This document shows positions 1-7,888 of a stretch of 64,000 bases of DNA, in pieces. Within the stretch, counting starts at the first letter, position 1. Each line of letters opens with the position of its first letter. The position numbers were made by a program, and so were the translations under genes. The notes below the pieces were generated by a model, which worked only from the letters and a program-made list of their open reading frames with translations, did no database searches and was not told the DNA's origin. Location of the stretch: contig DATCJY010000059.1 in the NCBI GenBank assembly GCA_036562565.1, forward strand, positions 68,602 to 132,601. Direction: 5' to 3'. Source of the DNA: DATCJY01 sp036562565 (GTDB lineage: Bacteria; Bacteroidota; Bacteroidia; Flavobacteriales_D; Sanyastnellaceae).

Positions 1-93
1 TTCAATCCAAGAATGTATGAAGACGGTATCTACATCTTGCGTTACAGCAATGGTAAGGATGTGCTCACTCAGAAAATTCTAATTGCAGAATAA
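1..93 (+). CDS. C-terminal fragment of a T9SS cargo protein
   Basis: The window opens inside an open frame of 30 codons ending in TAA at 91-93. The visible end (key residues DGIYILRY then QKILIAE) has the pattern of a type IX secretion type A sorting domain: a G-x-Y-x-L-R strand, a short turn and a final hydrophobic strand after a lysine. Such domains direct secreted or surface proteins through the outer membrane and are then removed. The rest of the protein lies upstream of the window, so its function is unknown. A strong terminator follows at 115-147. Only the sorting-domain assignment is inferred, and from a short piece. Confidence 0.6.
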   Translation, partial: FNPRMYEDGIYILRYSNGKDVLTQKILIAE

Positions 94-114
94 CCTTTCT
101 CAATCGAACCACAC

Positions 115-147
115 AAAAAAGTCCGCTGAAAAACAGCGGACTTTTTT
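115..147 (+). terminator. Rho-independent terminator after the T9SS cargo gene
   Basis: An 8-bp perfect stem GTCCGCTG/CAGCGGAC (121-128 with 134-141) closes an A5 loop. It is flanked by A6 on the left and T6 on the right, so it can work in both directions. Confidence 0.9.
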
Positions 148-181
148 ATTTCCACAATAATGCACTGCTCGATATAAAACG

Positions 182-212
182 AACCGGCCGCAAGCGAAGC
201 TTGCGGCCGGTT
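182..212 (-). terminator. 14-bp perfect hairpin downstream of the Spy-like gene
   Basis: AACCGGCCGCAAGC (182-195) and its exact complement (199-212) enclose a 3-base loop. Read leftward it lies 28 bases after the stop of the gene ending at 240 and is followed by CGTTTTAT, so it is probably that operon's terminator, with a weak T-run. The GC content is much higher than the surroundings. Confidence 0.6.
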
Positions 213-239
213 GCATATATACACACTACCTAGGTGTTC

Positions 240-824
240 CTATTTCTTTGGAGGTGATGGTGGGCTTGGTGGTGTGGTTGGAGCCGGAGATAATGGAGTT
301 GTTGGAGGTGATGGTGGACCTGAAGGTACATACTTATGAGGCTTTGGCCCCTTATCACCCTTGCCACCTTTATGGCCTTTTCCTTTCAAAGCAATCAACA
401 TCTCTCTTTGGAACTGACGCTCTGCAGATGAAAGCTGTACCGATTTCTCAACCCCTAATACCGGCAACAAATCCTTGAATAGTTTCAGTTCGATATCCGC
501 TTCCTCTTTTTTCTTCATGGCTATTTCTTCCATTGCAGCAATAGCTTCCTTTTCTGATTTGGCGGCACCTGCCAATGCGACTTGCTTCTCGCGCATCACT
601 TGACGCAACTCATCTTTCTTCTTTTCTGCAGCATTATAGATAGGCCAGAACATCTCGGCTTCACTCACTGAAAGCTCCAAGTAGTCTGTGAGATATGCTC
701 TCTTGAGTGCTTCAATCTTTTCCCTTTTTCTACCGTCCTCAATCCCTACAGGGGGTTGGGCACTTGCTCCTACCAATCCGCTGAATAGGAAAGTCGCCAA
801 TAACAATTTTGCTTTGTTCATCAT
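240..824 (-). CDS. Spy/ZraP-like periplasmic protein of an ECF sigma operon
   Basis: 194 aa. A signal peptide (about residues 1-22, ending A-S-A-Q) is followed by a charged, highly helical region (about 30-155) rich in Glu, Lys and Met. This resembles the Spy/CpxP/ZraP-like sensor proteins often encoded last in Bacteroidota sigma-factor operons. The C-terminus (about 155-194) is a low-complexity Gly/Lys then Pro/Ser/Thr tail with repeated PPSPP units, which may span the cell wall or be disordered. The gene follows the putative anti-sigma gene by 14 bases. A role in envelope stress sensing or chaperoning is inferred from fold type and context only; no catalytic residues are visible. The next Met (residue 2) would serve equally well as start. 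Confidence 0.6.
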   Translation of the reverse strand: MMNKAKLLLATFLFSGLVGASAQPPVGIEDGRKREKIEALKRAYLTDYLELSVSEAEMFWPIYNAAEKKKDELRQVMREKQVALAGAAKSEKEAIAAMEEIAMKKKEEADIELKLFKDLLPVLGVEKSVQLSSAERQFQREMLIALKGKGHKGGKGDKGPKPHKYVPSGPPSPPTTPLSPAPTTPPSPPSPPKK

Positions 825-838
825 AGTCTTTTTTTTAA

Positions 839-1465
839 TTATTCAAATAAGAATTCTGAAGCCTCATCCAAGAGATAGTCATAAACATCTTCTTCGGTGA
901 GCTCTTCATTCATTAGAGCATCTTCAATGGGTGAAGGTTTAATGTCATCTGAAAATTTTTCTTCTTCTACTAGTTGTTCCACCACTTCAACTTGCGTTAA
1001 ACCAAGATCTGAATATTCCACAGCATTCAATTCTTCCATGAACAAATACTCCAATTCTTCATCCGTAAGTGCGCTGATAAACTCATCCATCTCTAGGTCT
1101 GTTTGTGCAATAGCCAGCTCAAACGCTGAAGGCTGAACTGTAGTAGCTTTTTTCGGTAAGTACACCACCACTGCCCATAGTACAGATGCCGCAACAGCCC
1201 ATCCTATCCACCTTCCGGAAAAATGTCTCTTCTTGGCAACAGGTTGTGATACGTGACCTAACACTGCCTGCTCCAATTGATTGAAATAATTATCCGGCAC
1301 TTTAAAATCTTCAATAGTTGTAGGAAGCACAACATCCTTCTTAGCTGTATTTCCTTCCTCCTTTATGCGCTCCTGTATGCGTTGTGATAGGCTTTCAAAG
1401 TATCCAGCAGGAACTTTGAACTCCTGCTTGCCGGATGGATGCGGTATGTTATGTCGGGTATTCAT
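839..1465 (-). CDS. Putative membrane anti-sigma factor
   Basis: 208 aa with one transmembrane segment at about residues 86-104 (GWAVAASVLWAVVVYL). The N-terminal, probably cytoplasmic, part carries the motif F-K-V-P-x-x-Y-F-x-x-L twice (about 16-26 and 54-64), a motif I associate with Bacteroidota proteins linked to sigma factors. The C-terminal part is strongly acidic (many Glu/Asp) and ends in hydrophobic and Phe/Glu residues. Its start overlaps the sigma-factor stop by 4 bases (ATGA), so the two are translationally coupled, as is usual for sigma/anti-sigma pairs. It lacks the zinc-binding HxxxCxxC anti-sigma motif, so assignment rests on topology and coupling. Confidence 0.6.
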   Translation of the reverse strand: MNTRHNIPHPSGKQEFKVPAGYFESLSQRIQERIKEEGNTAKKDVVLPTTIEDFKVPDNYFNQLEQAVLGHVSQPVAKKRHFSGRWIGWAVAASVLWAVVVYLPKKATTVQPSAFELAIAQTDLEMDEFISALTDEELEYLFMEELNAVEYSDLGLTQVEVVEQLVEEEKFSDDIKPSPIEDALMNEELTEEDVYDYLLDEASEFLFE

Positions 1466-2013
1466 GACAGTTTCACATTAGCCAGTTGTTCTTCAATTTT
1501 CTTCACGGCATGATGGTAGCTTGCTTTGAGAGCTCCCACACTGGTGCCGGTTATATCTGCTATTTCATCGTATTTCTTGTCTTCAAAATATTTCAAAACA
1601 AAGACTGCTTTCTGCTTTTCAGGCAATGAAGCGACCGCAACGTGCAATCTGCTTGCCAACTCATCACCGTTAAAGAGTTCGTCTTCCTGCAACACCGATT
1701 GCAATTTTTGATGCACCTCCGTCAACGGCACATTCATAATTCTGTTCTTCTTGCTAAGAAACTGAAGGCATTCATTGTGTGCAATGCGATAAAGCCATGT
1801 GCTCAATTTGGACTCACCACGATAGAATGACAACCCTTTCCAGGCATTGATAAAAGTTGTCTGCGTAACATCATCAGCATCTTCATGATTCAGCAGCATT
1901 CTGCGCACGTGGTAATAGATAGGTTCACGGTACTCACGCAGCAGTAAGCGCAAGGCCTCGTCACGCGAGTTTTCATCTCTAAATTTTTCGAGTATTTCTT
2001 TATCGCTTATCAA
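1462..2013 (-). CDS. ECF-family RNA polymerase sigma factor
   Basis: 183 aa, typical ECF size. Region 2 is visible around residues 25-95 (DADDVTQTTFINAW for the core-binding and -10 recognition helices, then STWLYRIAHN). Region 4 lies around 125-180 (LPEKQKAVFVLKYFEDKKYD then a helix-turn-helix EIADITGTSVGALKASYHHA). It directs core RNA polymerase to a small regulon, probably including its own operon. It is first in a three-gene leftward operon with a coupled putative anti-sigma factor and a Spy-like periplasmic protein, which suggests control by an envelope signal. The exact ECF group cannot be decided by eye. Confidence 0.9.
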   Translation of the reverse strand: MISDKEILEKFRDENSRDEALRLLLREYREPIYYHVRRMLLNHEDADDVTQTTFINAWKGLSFYRGESKLSTWLYRIAHNECLQFLSKKNRIMNVPLTEVHQKLQSVLQEDELFNGDELASRLHVAVASLPEKQKAVFVLKYFEDKKYDEIADITGTSVGALKASYHHAVKKIEEQLANVKLS

Positions 2014-2164
2014 TGTAGTTATCTGCAGAGTGACGAGTTAGATGAATAAAAATCGGAAAGGTTTAACGCACCATCCAATTTATTTTCACCAGAGGCGAAC
2101 ATCATGCCATACCCGAATGTAACAGAAACAACAATAAGGCCGCAGGGCCTACACAATGGCGCGT

Positions 2165-2172
2165 TACTTTTG
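2165..2172 (+). promoter_or_regulatory. -7 box of the rnpB promoter
   Basis: TACTTTTG matches the Bacteroidota -7 consensus TAnnTTTG exactly and lies a few bases before the predicted 5' end of RNase P RNA. No good TTTG is seen at -33. The spacing here is a useful calibration for other boxes in the window. Confidence 0.65.
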
Positions 2173-2175
2173 CAC

Positions 2176-2560
2176 ACTGAAAAGCAATACCGGTTCATCG
2201 CTCAGCTGCAACGATGCTGAGAGGAAAGTCCGGGCTGCATAGGGTGCCGCACCTCGTGAAAAGCGAGGGCCACAAGTGGGTGACTGCTTGCGGACAGATA
2301 GTGCTACAGAAACTTAAACTACCTCAGGGCAACCTGGGGAAAAGGTGAAAAGGTGAGGTAAGAGCTTACCGGTATTGCGGGTAACTGCAATAGCCTTGGA
2401 AAACCTTGCGGGCAGTAAGACCATGTAAACCGGGGGTACAATGAGTGTTTCACTCCTTGTCGAAGGGTGACCCGTCCGGTCCCGGAGGGTAGGTCGCATA
2501 GATAAATGATGAACACCGGGCGCAAGCCCGGGACAAAACTCGGCTTATAGGTATTGCTTT
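2176..2560 (+). ncRNA. rnpB: RNase P RNA (bacterial type A)
   Basis: Catalytic RNA that removes 5' leaders from tRNA precursors. Recognised by the conserved P4 5' strand GAGGAAAGTCCGGGCT near 2220-2236, the ACAGAAA element near 2307 and the late P4 strand region around 2515-2540. The ends pair: AAAGCAATAC at 2181-2190 is complementary to GTATTGCTTT at 2551-2560 (helix P1). Length about 380 nt is normal. A TAnnTTTG box sits just upstream and a terminator follows at 2586-2619. Exact 5' end is uncertain by a few bases. Small open frames on the opposite strand here are artefacts. Confidence 0.95.
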
Positions 2561-2585
2561 TCTTTTTTCTTTCGATTATTAAAAC

Positions 2586-2619
2586 AATAAAGGCTGCACT
2601 ATAAAGTGCAGCCTTTATT
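2586..2619. terminator. Bidirectional terminator between rnpB and the DUF4139 gene
   Basis: A 15-bp perfect inverted repeat, AATAAAGGCTGCACT (2586-2600) and its complement (2605-2619), with a 4-base loop. It separates convergent transcription units: rnpB from the left and the gene ending at 2638 from the right. Confidence 0.85.
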
Positions 2620-2637
2620 CATTCATATCATCACGGA

Positions 2638-4275
2638 TTAGAGTCCTAGTACATATTTCTTCTTCGGATATTTTACCTTGAAGCGCAACTGCTTCTTCAC
2701 GGTTTCTCCCGGAGCAAGCGTTACATTCCAAGTTACCTTGCCAGTATTCCCATCCACCTGTGCTCCGCTTACATCATCCACGCTCACTTCCACGTCACCG
2801 GATTGGGATACGGGCAATTGGTCTTCAATGGTAAGCTGAATGGTTTGCGATTTATTGTTCTGCACCGTTATCTCAAACGCACGTGTGGTTTGCTGTTTAT
2901 TGCCTATTCCGGTTGTCTTGCTGTACTCTTTCAACAGTTCACGCTTCACGCTAATGGAACGATCTCTTCCCAATGATAAGTTCAGCGTATCGTTGGCTTG
3001 TGATGGGTCAATGAAGCCTTTACCTACAAAGGTTCCTTTGAAATAGATATTGCTCTCTCCCGGCAACAAAGCATATTGCGTCCAATCGGTGATTTGGGCT
3101 CTCAAAAATGCGTCATTATCCAGCTTAGGTATGGTGATGTGGTTGTATTGCGCCTTGAATGATTGGGCTTGCATGGTTACATCATATTGCTGATTATCAC
3201 TTGGGATATCGTATGGCACTACAATCTTAAACTCCGCATTTACGGTGTTGTTTTGTATGGTTGTGAAATTAGCTGATGTACCATTAGAAGTTACTTGAAC
3301 CTCTTCTAATTCAAGGCCCTTGTTATGGGCTATAGCTACTGACGGAGTTGCGTTTTTATACAATTCATCATCGGAGCGTCCATGCGTGTTATAGCGGATA
3401 GGATCTTGCGCATCCACATACCAAGGATAAAGTGTAGGAATCTGCCCACCCACCGTTGGATTCCCCGTAGAGATGGTAAGGTTCACCTTTTCCCAATCTC
3501 TACCTGTGCTTTGATAAACTTTGGCGCGATAAACGAAGGAAATATTGGAATTCACATCTTCCGCTCTCAAATCATACACAGGATACCAACCTGCATTTCT
3601 AACCACATAAGAGAATTTCAATTGGGTATTGACAGCCTTGCTAGCTACCAATGTGATAAGCACTTCACTCGGATTCGCACCTTTGCGTGCATTCATGCTG
3701 TTGAGCTTATTTTGGAGACGGGTCAATTCTTGGTTGTTCTTTCGCTCTTTCTCGTTGAGCTCAATCCAGCGGTATTCCAACTCCTGAAAACGTTTGCGAT
3801 AGAAGTTGGCCATGTCTTGCAAGTCCTCTACTACCAAAGTTGAATTATTGCCACCCACTTTTCGATTGCTCTCCAGCAAAGCACGCTCCTGCTCTACAAC
3901 ATTTTTAAGCCCTATAATCTCCTGCTGCTTGAACTTGGCATCGTCCAAGCTATCCTTGAGAACTTTCACGACAGGGTTCGAATATTCATCCACTGAATAA
4001 TTTATCTGATGCTTCACAGACATAATGGTGAAGTTGGGATTGCCCTCTACCTGAATGGAGTTGGGATCCATAAATGCGGTGAGTCCGGTTATACGCAGGA
4101 TATTCTCTCCTTCCTTCAATTGGAGCGCTGCGGTTTCGGTGATTTGCGCACCACTCATGAAAACGGTGACATCCGTAATCTTTGAAGAAACTGGATTCGT
4201 GTTGGTCTGCGCTTGTGCCGTAATACCTATTACCAACAGGATACAGCATGTAGCAATGGCGGTCATAGAATTCAT
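2638..4275 (-). CDS. DUF4139 (mucoidy inhibitor MuiA-like) secreted protein
   Basis: 545 aa from the chosen ATG at 4275, which places a signal peptide (about residues 1-23, ending ITAQAQ) at the very N-terminus; a longer frame up to 4341 would bury it. The first region (about 30-120) looks like the DUF4140 N-terminal module (SSKITDVTVFMSGAQITE). It is followed by a coiled-coil stretch (about 120-220) and a long beta-rich DUF4139 domain to the end (e.g. RNAGWYPVYDLRA, VYQSTGRDWEKVNLTISTGNP). Members are periplasmic or envelope proteins whose biochemical role is unknown; MuiA was named for suppressing mucoidy in Bacteroidetes relatives. A weak box (TAATTTTA, leftward, near 4300) could be its promoter. 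It is transcribed alone. Confidence 0.8.
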   Translation of the reverse strand: MNSMTAIATCCILLVIGITAQAQTNTNPVSSKITDVTVFMSGAQITETAALQLKEGENILRITGLTAFMDPNSIQVEGNPNFTIMSVKHQINYSVDEYSNPVVKVLKDSLDDAKFKQQEIIGLKNVVEQERALLESNRKVGGNNSTLVVEDLQDMANFYRKRFQELEYRWIELNEKERKNNQELTRLQNKLNSMNARKGANPSEVLITLVASKAVNTQLKFSYVVRNAGWYPVYDLRAEDVNSNISFVYRAKVYQSTGRDWEKVNLTISTGNPTVGGQIPTLYPWYVDAQDPIRYNTHGRSDDELYKNATPSVAIAHNKGLELEEVQVTSNGTSANFTTIQNNTVNAEFKIVVPYDIPSDNQQYDVTMQAQSFKAQYNHITIPKLDNDAFLRAQITDWTQYALLPGESNIYFKGTFVGKGFIDPSQANDTLNLSLGRDRSISVKRELLKEYSKTTGIGNKQQTTRAFEITVQNNKSQTIQLTIEDQLPVSQSGDVEVSVDDVSGAQVDGNTGKVTWNVTLAPGETVKKQLRFKVKYPKKKYVLGL

Positions 4276-4715
4276 AGAGAAAAATTTATGTGGTAAAATT
4301 AGACATCGGTGTACTCCGTCAGCAAGTATTGTTCCTAACACTCACACCACACCGACAATTCATGGAATAATCGCATTCACACTGGCGCATTGCTCCTCTT
4401 CTCTCCAATTGAGAGATTTAATCAATTGTACTTGTTCCTGACTATTGAATACACAGAAAGACTACTACATCTGCCCGGAATGGGATAAAGTCGTCAACAC
4501 AACATTTACCCCAATCATAACTCAAGGCATTGACAGACATTAGGTCGATGGAGAAATAGCCGCCTGCGAATGAACCGAGGACGTCATTTTTTTTTAATAG
4601 CTACTTAGAAGAAAGTCTGTCGTGAAGGAGCACAACCGAGTCATCTCGGCCAACTTATTCATATTCGTCCCAACCAAGTAAAAGCTTCGTTTGATACCGA
4701 GCGAATGCTCAACAC
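4276..4715. other. Gene-free stretch upstream of the DUF4139 gene
   Basis: 440 bases with no plausible coding frame. It contains an A/T-rich run with nine T's near 4588-4597 and should hold the promoter of the leftward DUF4139 gene near 4300. I see no tRNA, riboswitch or clear terminator for the rhodanese gene that ends at 4716. Confidence 0.5.
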
Positions 4716-5033
4716 TTAATGCTGAGCTTCCATCATCAAGTCATTCCATGCAGCGATGCCACCGGCCAGCGAATAAAGATTGTCCATGGAACGCTTGGTT
4801 TCAATCCAGCGTACCACAGCTTCTGATCTTCGGCCCGATTGGCAATGAATCACCACAGGAATATCCGTGCGCAAATCATCTAATCGTTCAGGAATCATTT
4901 CCATGGGGATGGATTCTCCACCCATGGAGCAAGCTTCAATTTCATATGACTCGCGAATATCCACCAGTTGGTAGGGTTTACCGGACTGTTTCCATTCAAG
5001 TAATTCCTGAGGGGTAATGAGTTTCATATTCAA
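4716..5033 (-). CDS. Single-domain rhodanese (thiosulfate sulfurtransferase-like)
   Basis: 105 aa, the size of a stand-alone rhodanese (GlpE/PspE type). The active-site loop is HCQSGRRS with the catalytic cysteine at residue 64, the site of persulfide formation. The N-terminal strand-helix (YQLVDIRESYE) and C-terminal SLAGGIAAW are family hallmarks. No signal peptide, so it is cytoplasmic. It moves sulfane sulfur between thiol carriers or to cyanide; its true partner is unknown. It follows the phosphosulfolactate synthase gene by 33 bases on the same strand, which suggests joint transcription and a role in sulfur handling. Met3 (5027) is an alternative start. Confidence 0.85.
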   Translation of the reverse strand: MNMKLITPQELLEWKQSGKPYQLVDIRESYEIEACSMGGESIPMEMIPERLDDLRTDIPVVIHCQSGRRSEAVVRWIETKRSMDNLYSLAGGIAAWNDLMMEAQH

Positions 5034-5066
5034 ATAACGAATGATGTTGGCTTGGACAATTAATAA

Positions 5067-5855
5067 CTATTGATTTTTATAAGCAGTTGCAATCTCCTTA
5101 GGTAAAAATTCGAAGAATGTATCACCACGCAAACCGATGCGCAAACATTCCAAAGGAATAACTTCGTTCTCAGCAATGTTTCCGAGGTTCACGTTCGGGC
5201 CGAACTGTTTGATGAAGTACACCTGTTGAGGTTTCTTAGGAGCTTCCCACAAGATATTTTCCGGTTTTACTTTTTGTATAATCTTATTGATAAGCATCAC
5301 GTGAGCCTGCCCACTTGGACGATAAATACCTACCGTACCGCTCTCACGCGCTTCTGCAATCACCTTCCAGCTGCCGGCCTCCAGTTCATTCTGCATCATC
5401 TTAATCCATTTGGCGGGGGAGATAAGAATCCCCTCTTCTTTAGAACCCACCTCAGAGAGGACACGATAATTTTTTGCAAACTCCGCAATAATGTCGCATT
5501 TCTTCTTGTGGTCAATCACGATGCTACCATCGGAAATTTCTACGCATTCCAGACCGAGGGAATCAATGTATCTGCGGTACTCATCAACCTGATTGCGCAC
5601 GTAGAAAGCTTCAAACAAGGTTCCTCCCACATAAACTTTGATGTTGGCTTGATGATAGAGCTTAACCTTCTCCTTCACATTCTTGGCAAAAGCTGAAGTA
5701 CCGAAGCCCAGTTTCACGATATCAACTTGATCTCCTGCACTATCAATCAAATCTTCAGCCTGACGGAGGCTAAGTCCTTTATCCATTACCATGGTCAAAC
5801 CATGTTCGCGGGCCTTCACAGTTCGTTCAGGAAGGTGTTGAAGCTTGAAATTCAT
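5067..5855 (-). CDS. comA: Phosphosulfolactate synthase (ComA family)
   Basis: 262 aa from the ATG at 5855. ComA-family enzymes add sulfite to phosphoenolpyruvate to form (R)-phosphosulfolactate, the first step of coenzyme M synthesis in methanogens; many bacteria carry homologues used for other sulfonates. Recognisable segments are GLTMVMDKGLSL near the N-terminus, DIVKLGFGTSAF, KVYVGGTLFEAF, ECVEISDGSIVI, SEVGSKEEG and the C-terminal GLRGDTFFEFL, in TIM-barrel order. The longer frame to 5885 is rejected because a TTG-N19-CATATTTG promoter (leftward, 5912-5883) overlaps it. No phosphatase (ComB) or dehydrogenase (ComC) gene is nearby, so the end product is unknown. A rhodanese gene follows. 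Confidence 0.85.
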   Translation of the reverse strand: MNFKLQHLPERTVKAREHGLTMVMDKGLSLRQAEDLIDSAGDQVDIVKLGFGTSAFAKNVKEKVKLYHQANIKVYVGGTLFEAFYVRNQVDEYRRYIDSLGLECVEISDGSIVIDHKKKCDIIAEFAKNYRVLSEVGSKEEGILISPAKWIKMMQNELEAGSWKVIAEARESGTVGIYRPSGQAHVMLINKIIQKVKPENILWEAPKKPQQVYFIKQFGPNVNLGNIAENEVIPLECLRIGLRGDTFFEFLPKEIATAYKNQ

Positions 5856-5882
5856 AGAGTTTTTCAATGATAAATAAGGGCA

Positions 5883-5912
5883 CAAATATGCTAAGTGTAT
5901 CCCTTACAACAA
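5883..5912 (-). promoter_or_regulatory. Promoter of the phosphosulfolactate synthase gene
   Basis: Read leftward: TTG (5912-5910), 19 bases, then CATATTTG (5890-5883), one mismatch from TAnnTTTG. Predicted start of transcription is about 20-25 bases before the ATG at 5855. Confidence 0.55.
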
Positions 5913-5943
5913 CTAATCTTTCTTAGGTATTTTAATATGCAGA

Positions 5944-7347
5944 CTACTGCGAACGATGGCGCAGAAAAAGTTCTGCATAAAGAACGTTGCGCTTTATTTC
6001 AGGATAATACTCTTCCATATCAGCCATTCCTTCAGGATATGACTCATGCAAGCGTAGCAATAGCTCTTCCGCTTCATTGTTTTTACCTGTTTCGAACAAA
6101 TAAACAACCTTGCGATAAGCTATCTCATAACTCTGAGGGCAATGCTGCCAACCCTGATTGATAAATTCAAGAGCCCTGTGTGTTTCACCTCTTTGGAAGA
6201 AAATATCGGCATGTTCCATCCAAGCGTCTTCATTATCAGCGAAACGCTTTATCAGGATTTCGGTGATGGATTCAGCCTCTGACCACAACTCAAGTTTCTT
6301 GAGAAACTCTACCTCAAAGAGCAAGTAATCCACGTTTTCAGGGTCGAGTTCAATCGCTCTTCTTACATAGGTCAATCCTTCAGCGGTTTCATTTTTGAGG
6401 TCCAGCGCCACACCAATACCAAGGTAAGCATCGGCATAGAGTTCATCGGTTTGAATGCTTTTGCGGTAATAGAACAACGCTTTGTCCAGCTGGTTCATCT
6501 TCTCAAAGCATTCACCGATATGACAATATACAGGCGCCTGAGGGGCCTCATAATTATAGGTTTCCTCAAACACACTGATTGCTTCCTGAAAGCGGTCCAT
6601 TTTGAACAAGGTATGGGCCTTGTTATAATAGGCAGGAGTGAAGTCTTCCTGTATAGCTAGGCACAAATCATAGGCATTCAATGCTTTATCCAGCATGCCT
6701 ACTTTTTGATAAGCATTGCCAAGGTTGTACCAAGCCGGGAAACTGTATGGGTATTTATCCAGAAACGATTCATAGAACTCAATACTCTCAGCCGTGCGAT
6801 CTGTTACATCAAAACAATACGCCAGCTCATAGAGCAATACCTCGTTCTCCGGACGTTTGGAAAGTGCTTCCATCAATACCTCCTGAGCTTTATCAAAGCG
6901 CTCCATGTTTTGGTACTCGAGAGCAATCTCCATATAGATTTCATCTTCGAATTCTTTTCCGCCTAAAGCCATTGCCTTCTGCAACAACGCAATTGCTTTG
7001 CGGTGTTCGCGCTGCTGGCTGTAGATAGATGCCATGGTAAGGAGTACATCTTCATTCTGTTCAATTTGCTCCAATACACGCAAGCGTTGCATCGCTTTGT
7101 TGAGATGCCCCATTCCTGAAAGAATCTGGGCTTCCTTCAACATCAAGGTTGTATTATCCGGGAATAGAGAATAGGCATAATCTATTACTTCCAACGCTTT
7201 CTTTAACTTACTGCTGAAGCAATAGTAATCCACGATTTCCTCAAACTGATCTATATCGAAGTAGTAGGATTCGTTAGCTTCCAGCATTTGCTCATAACGA
7301 GCAACTAAATCTTGCGCGTAGTGCTGATCACGATTTTCTTCACTCAT
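5944..7347 (-). CDS. Tetratricopeptide repeat protein
   Basis: 467 aa, built almost entirely of TPR helical hairpins (e.g. AWYNLGNAYQKVGMLDKALN and AYLGIGVALDLKNETAEGL), roughly a dozen 34-residue units. There is no signal peptide or membrane segment, so it is probably a cytoplasmic scaffold for protein-protein contacts. The partner cannot be guessed. It is followed on the same strand by the phosphosulfolactate synthase gene after 88 bases, which has its own promoter. A perfect -7 box TACCTTTG (leftward, 7380-7373) precedes it. Confidence 0.85.
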   Translation of the reverse strand: MSEENRDQHYAQDLVARYEQMLEANESYYFDIDQFEEIVDYYCFSSKLKKALEVIDYAYSLFPDNTTLMLKEAQILSGMGHLNKAMQRLRVLEQIEQNEDVLLTMASIYSQQREHRKAIALLQKAMALGGKEFEDEIYMEIALEYQNMERFDKAQEVLMEALSKRPENEVLLYELAYCFDVTDRTAESIEFYESFLDKYPYSFPAWYNLGNAYQKVGMLDKALNAYDLCLAIQEDFTPAYYNKAHTLFKMDRFQEAISVFEETYNYEAPQAPVYCHIGECFEKMNQLDKALFYYRKSIQTDELYADAYLGIGVALDLKNETAEGLTYVRRAIELDPENVDYLLFEVEFLKKLELWSEAESITEILIKRFADNEDAWMEHADIFFQRGETHRALEFINQGWQHCPQSYEIAYRKVVYLFETGKNNEAEELLLRLHESYPEGMADMEEYYPEIKRNVLYAELFLRHRSQ

Positions 7348-7372
7348 ATAACGAATCCAATTTTAGGTGTAT

Positions 7373-7380
7373 CAAAGGTA
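7373..7380 (-). promoter_or_regulatory. -7 box of the TPR gene promoter
   Basis: Leftward TACCTTTG, exact TAnnTTTG match, 25 bases before the ATG at 7347. No good -33 element at the ideal distance. Confidence 0.5.
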
Positions 7381-7509
7381 ACGCTGTTTTGGAGGCTTCA
7401 TGTACAACAAAAAAAGTTTAAACCCGCGACTCACATCTAACCCATTGTGCCAATACCACTTATGAATTTTCAACGATTGTTAATCACTCGGGGTTCAGGC
7501 CTATTTGCT

Positions 7510-7517
7510 TAGGTTTG
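7510..7517 (+). promoter_or_regulatory. -7 box directly before the MazG-like start codon
   Basis: TAGGTTTG matches TAnnTTTG; only 5 bases separate it from the ATG at 7523, which implies a leaderless or nearly leaderless mRNA. It also overlaps the possible upstream TTG start, arguing against that start. Confidence 0.5.
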
Positions 7518-7522
7518 GAACC

Positions 7523-7864
7523 ATGAAAGAAACACTCGGAATTGCAAAGGCGCAGGCCCAGGTAGACGAATGGATCAAGACAATAGGTGTTCGCTATTTC
7601 AACGAGCTTACCAATATGGCCTTGCTGACGGAAGAAGTGGGCGAAGTTGCTCGCATCATCGCGCGCAGATATGGAGAACAAAGCGAGAAAGAAAGTGATA
7701 AGAACAAAGACCTCGGTGATGAAATGGCCGATGTGCTCTTTGTATTGTTATGCTTGGCCAATCAGACCGGCATCAATCTGGAAGAAGCTTTTCAGAAAAA
7801 TCTGGCGAAAAAGACCAACCGCGATGCAAATCGCCATCAGCAAAATCCCAAGCTGCATTCATAA
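7523..7864 (+). CDS. MazG-like nucleotide pyrophosphohydrolase
   Basis: 113 aa, a single all-alpha NTP-PPase (MazG/dUTPase superfamily) domain. The metal-binding motifs are visible: EEVGE (about residues 38-42, in LLTEEVGEVAR) and E-M-A-D in GDEMADVLFVLLCLAN. Enzymes of this type hydrolyse (d)NTPs to the monophosphate and pyrophosphate, cleaning non-canonical nucleotides; the exact substrate is not visible. The ATG at 7523 is preferred over TTG at 7505 because a promoter box lies between. The serine hydrolase gene follows 24 bases later on the same strand. Confidence 0.85.
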   Translation: MKETLGIAKAQAQVDEWIKTIGVRYFNELTNMALLTEEVGEVARIIARRYGEQSEKESDKNKDLGDEMADVLFVLLCLANQTGINLEEAFQKNLAKKTNRDANRHQQNPKLHS

Positions 7865-7888
7865 GACAATATTCCCATGATATAAGCA

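Noticed and set aside
2314..2525. Two short leftward open frames
   Set aside because: They lie inside RNase P RNA, which explains the sequence fully.
3382..3843. 153-codon open frame on + strand
   Set aside because: It lies entirely opposite the DUF4139 gene, has no recognisable motif, and reads as a reverse-strand shadow of a well-supported protein.
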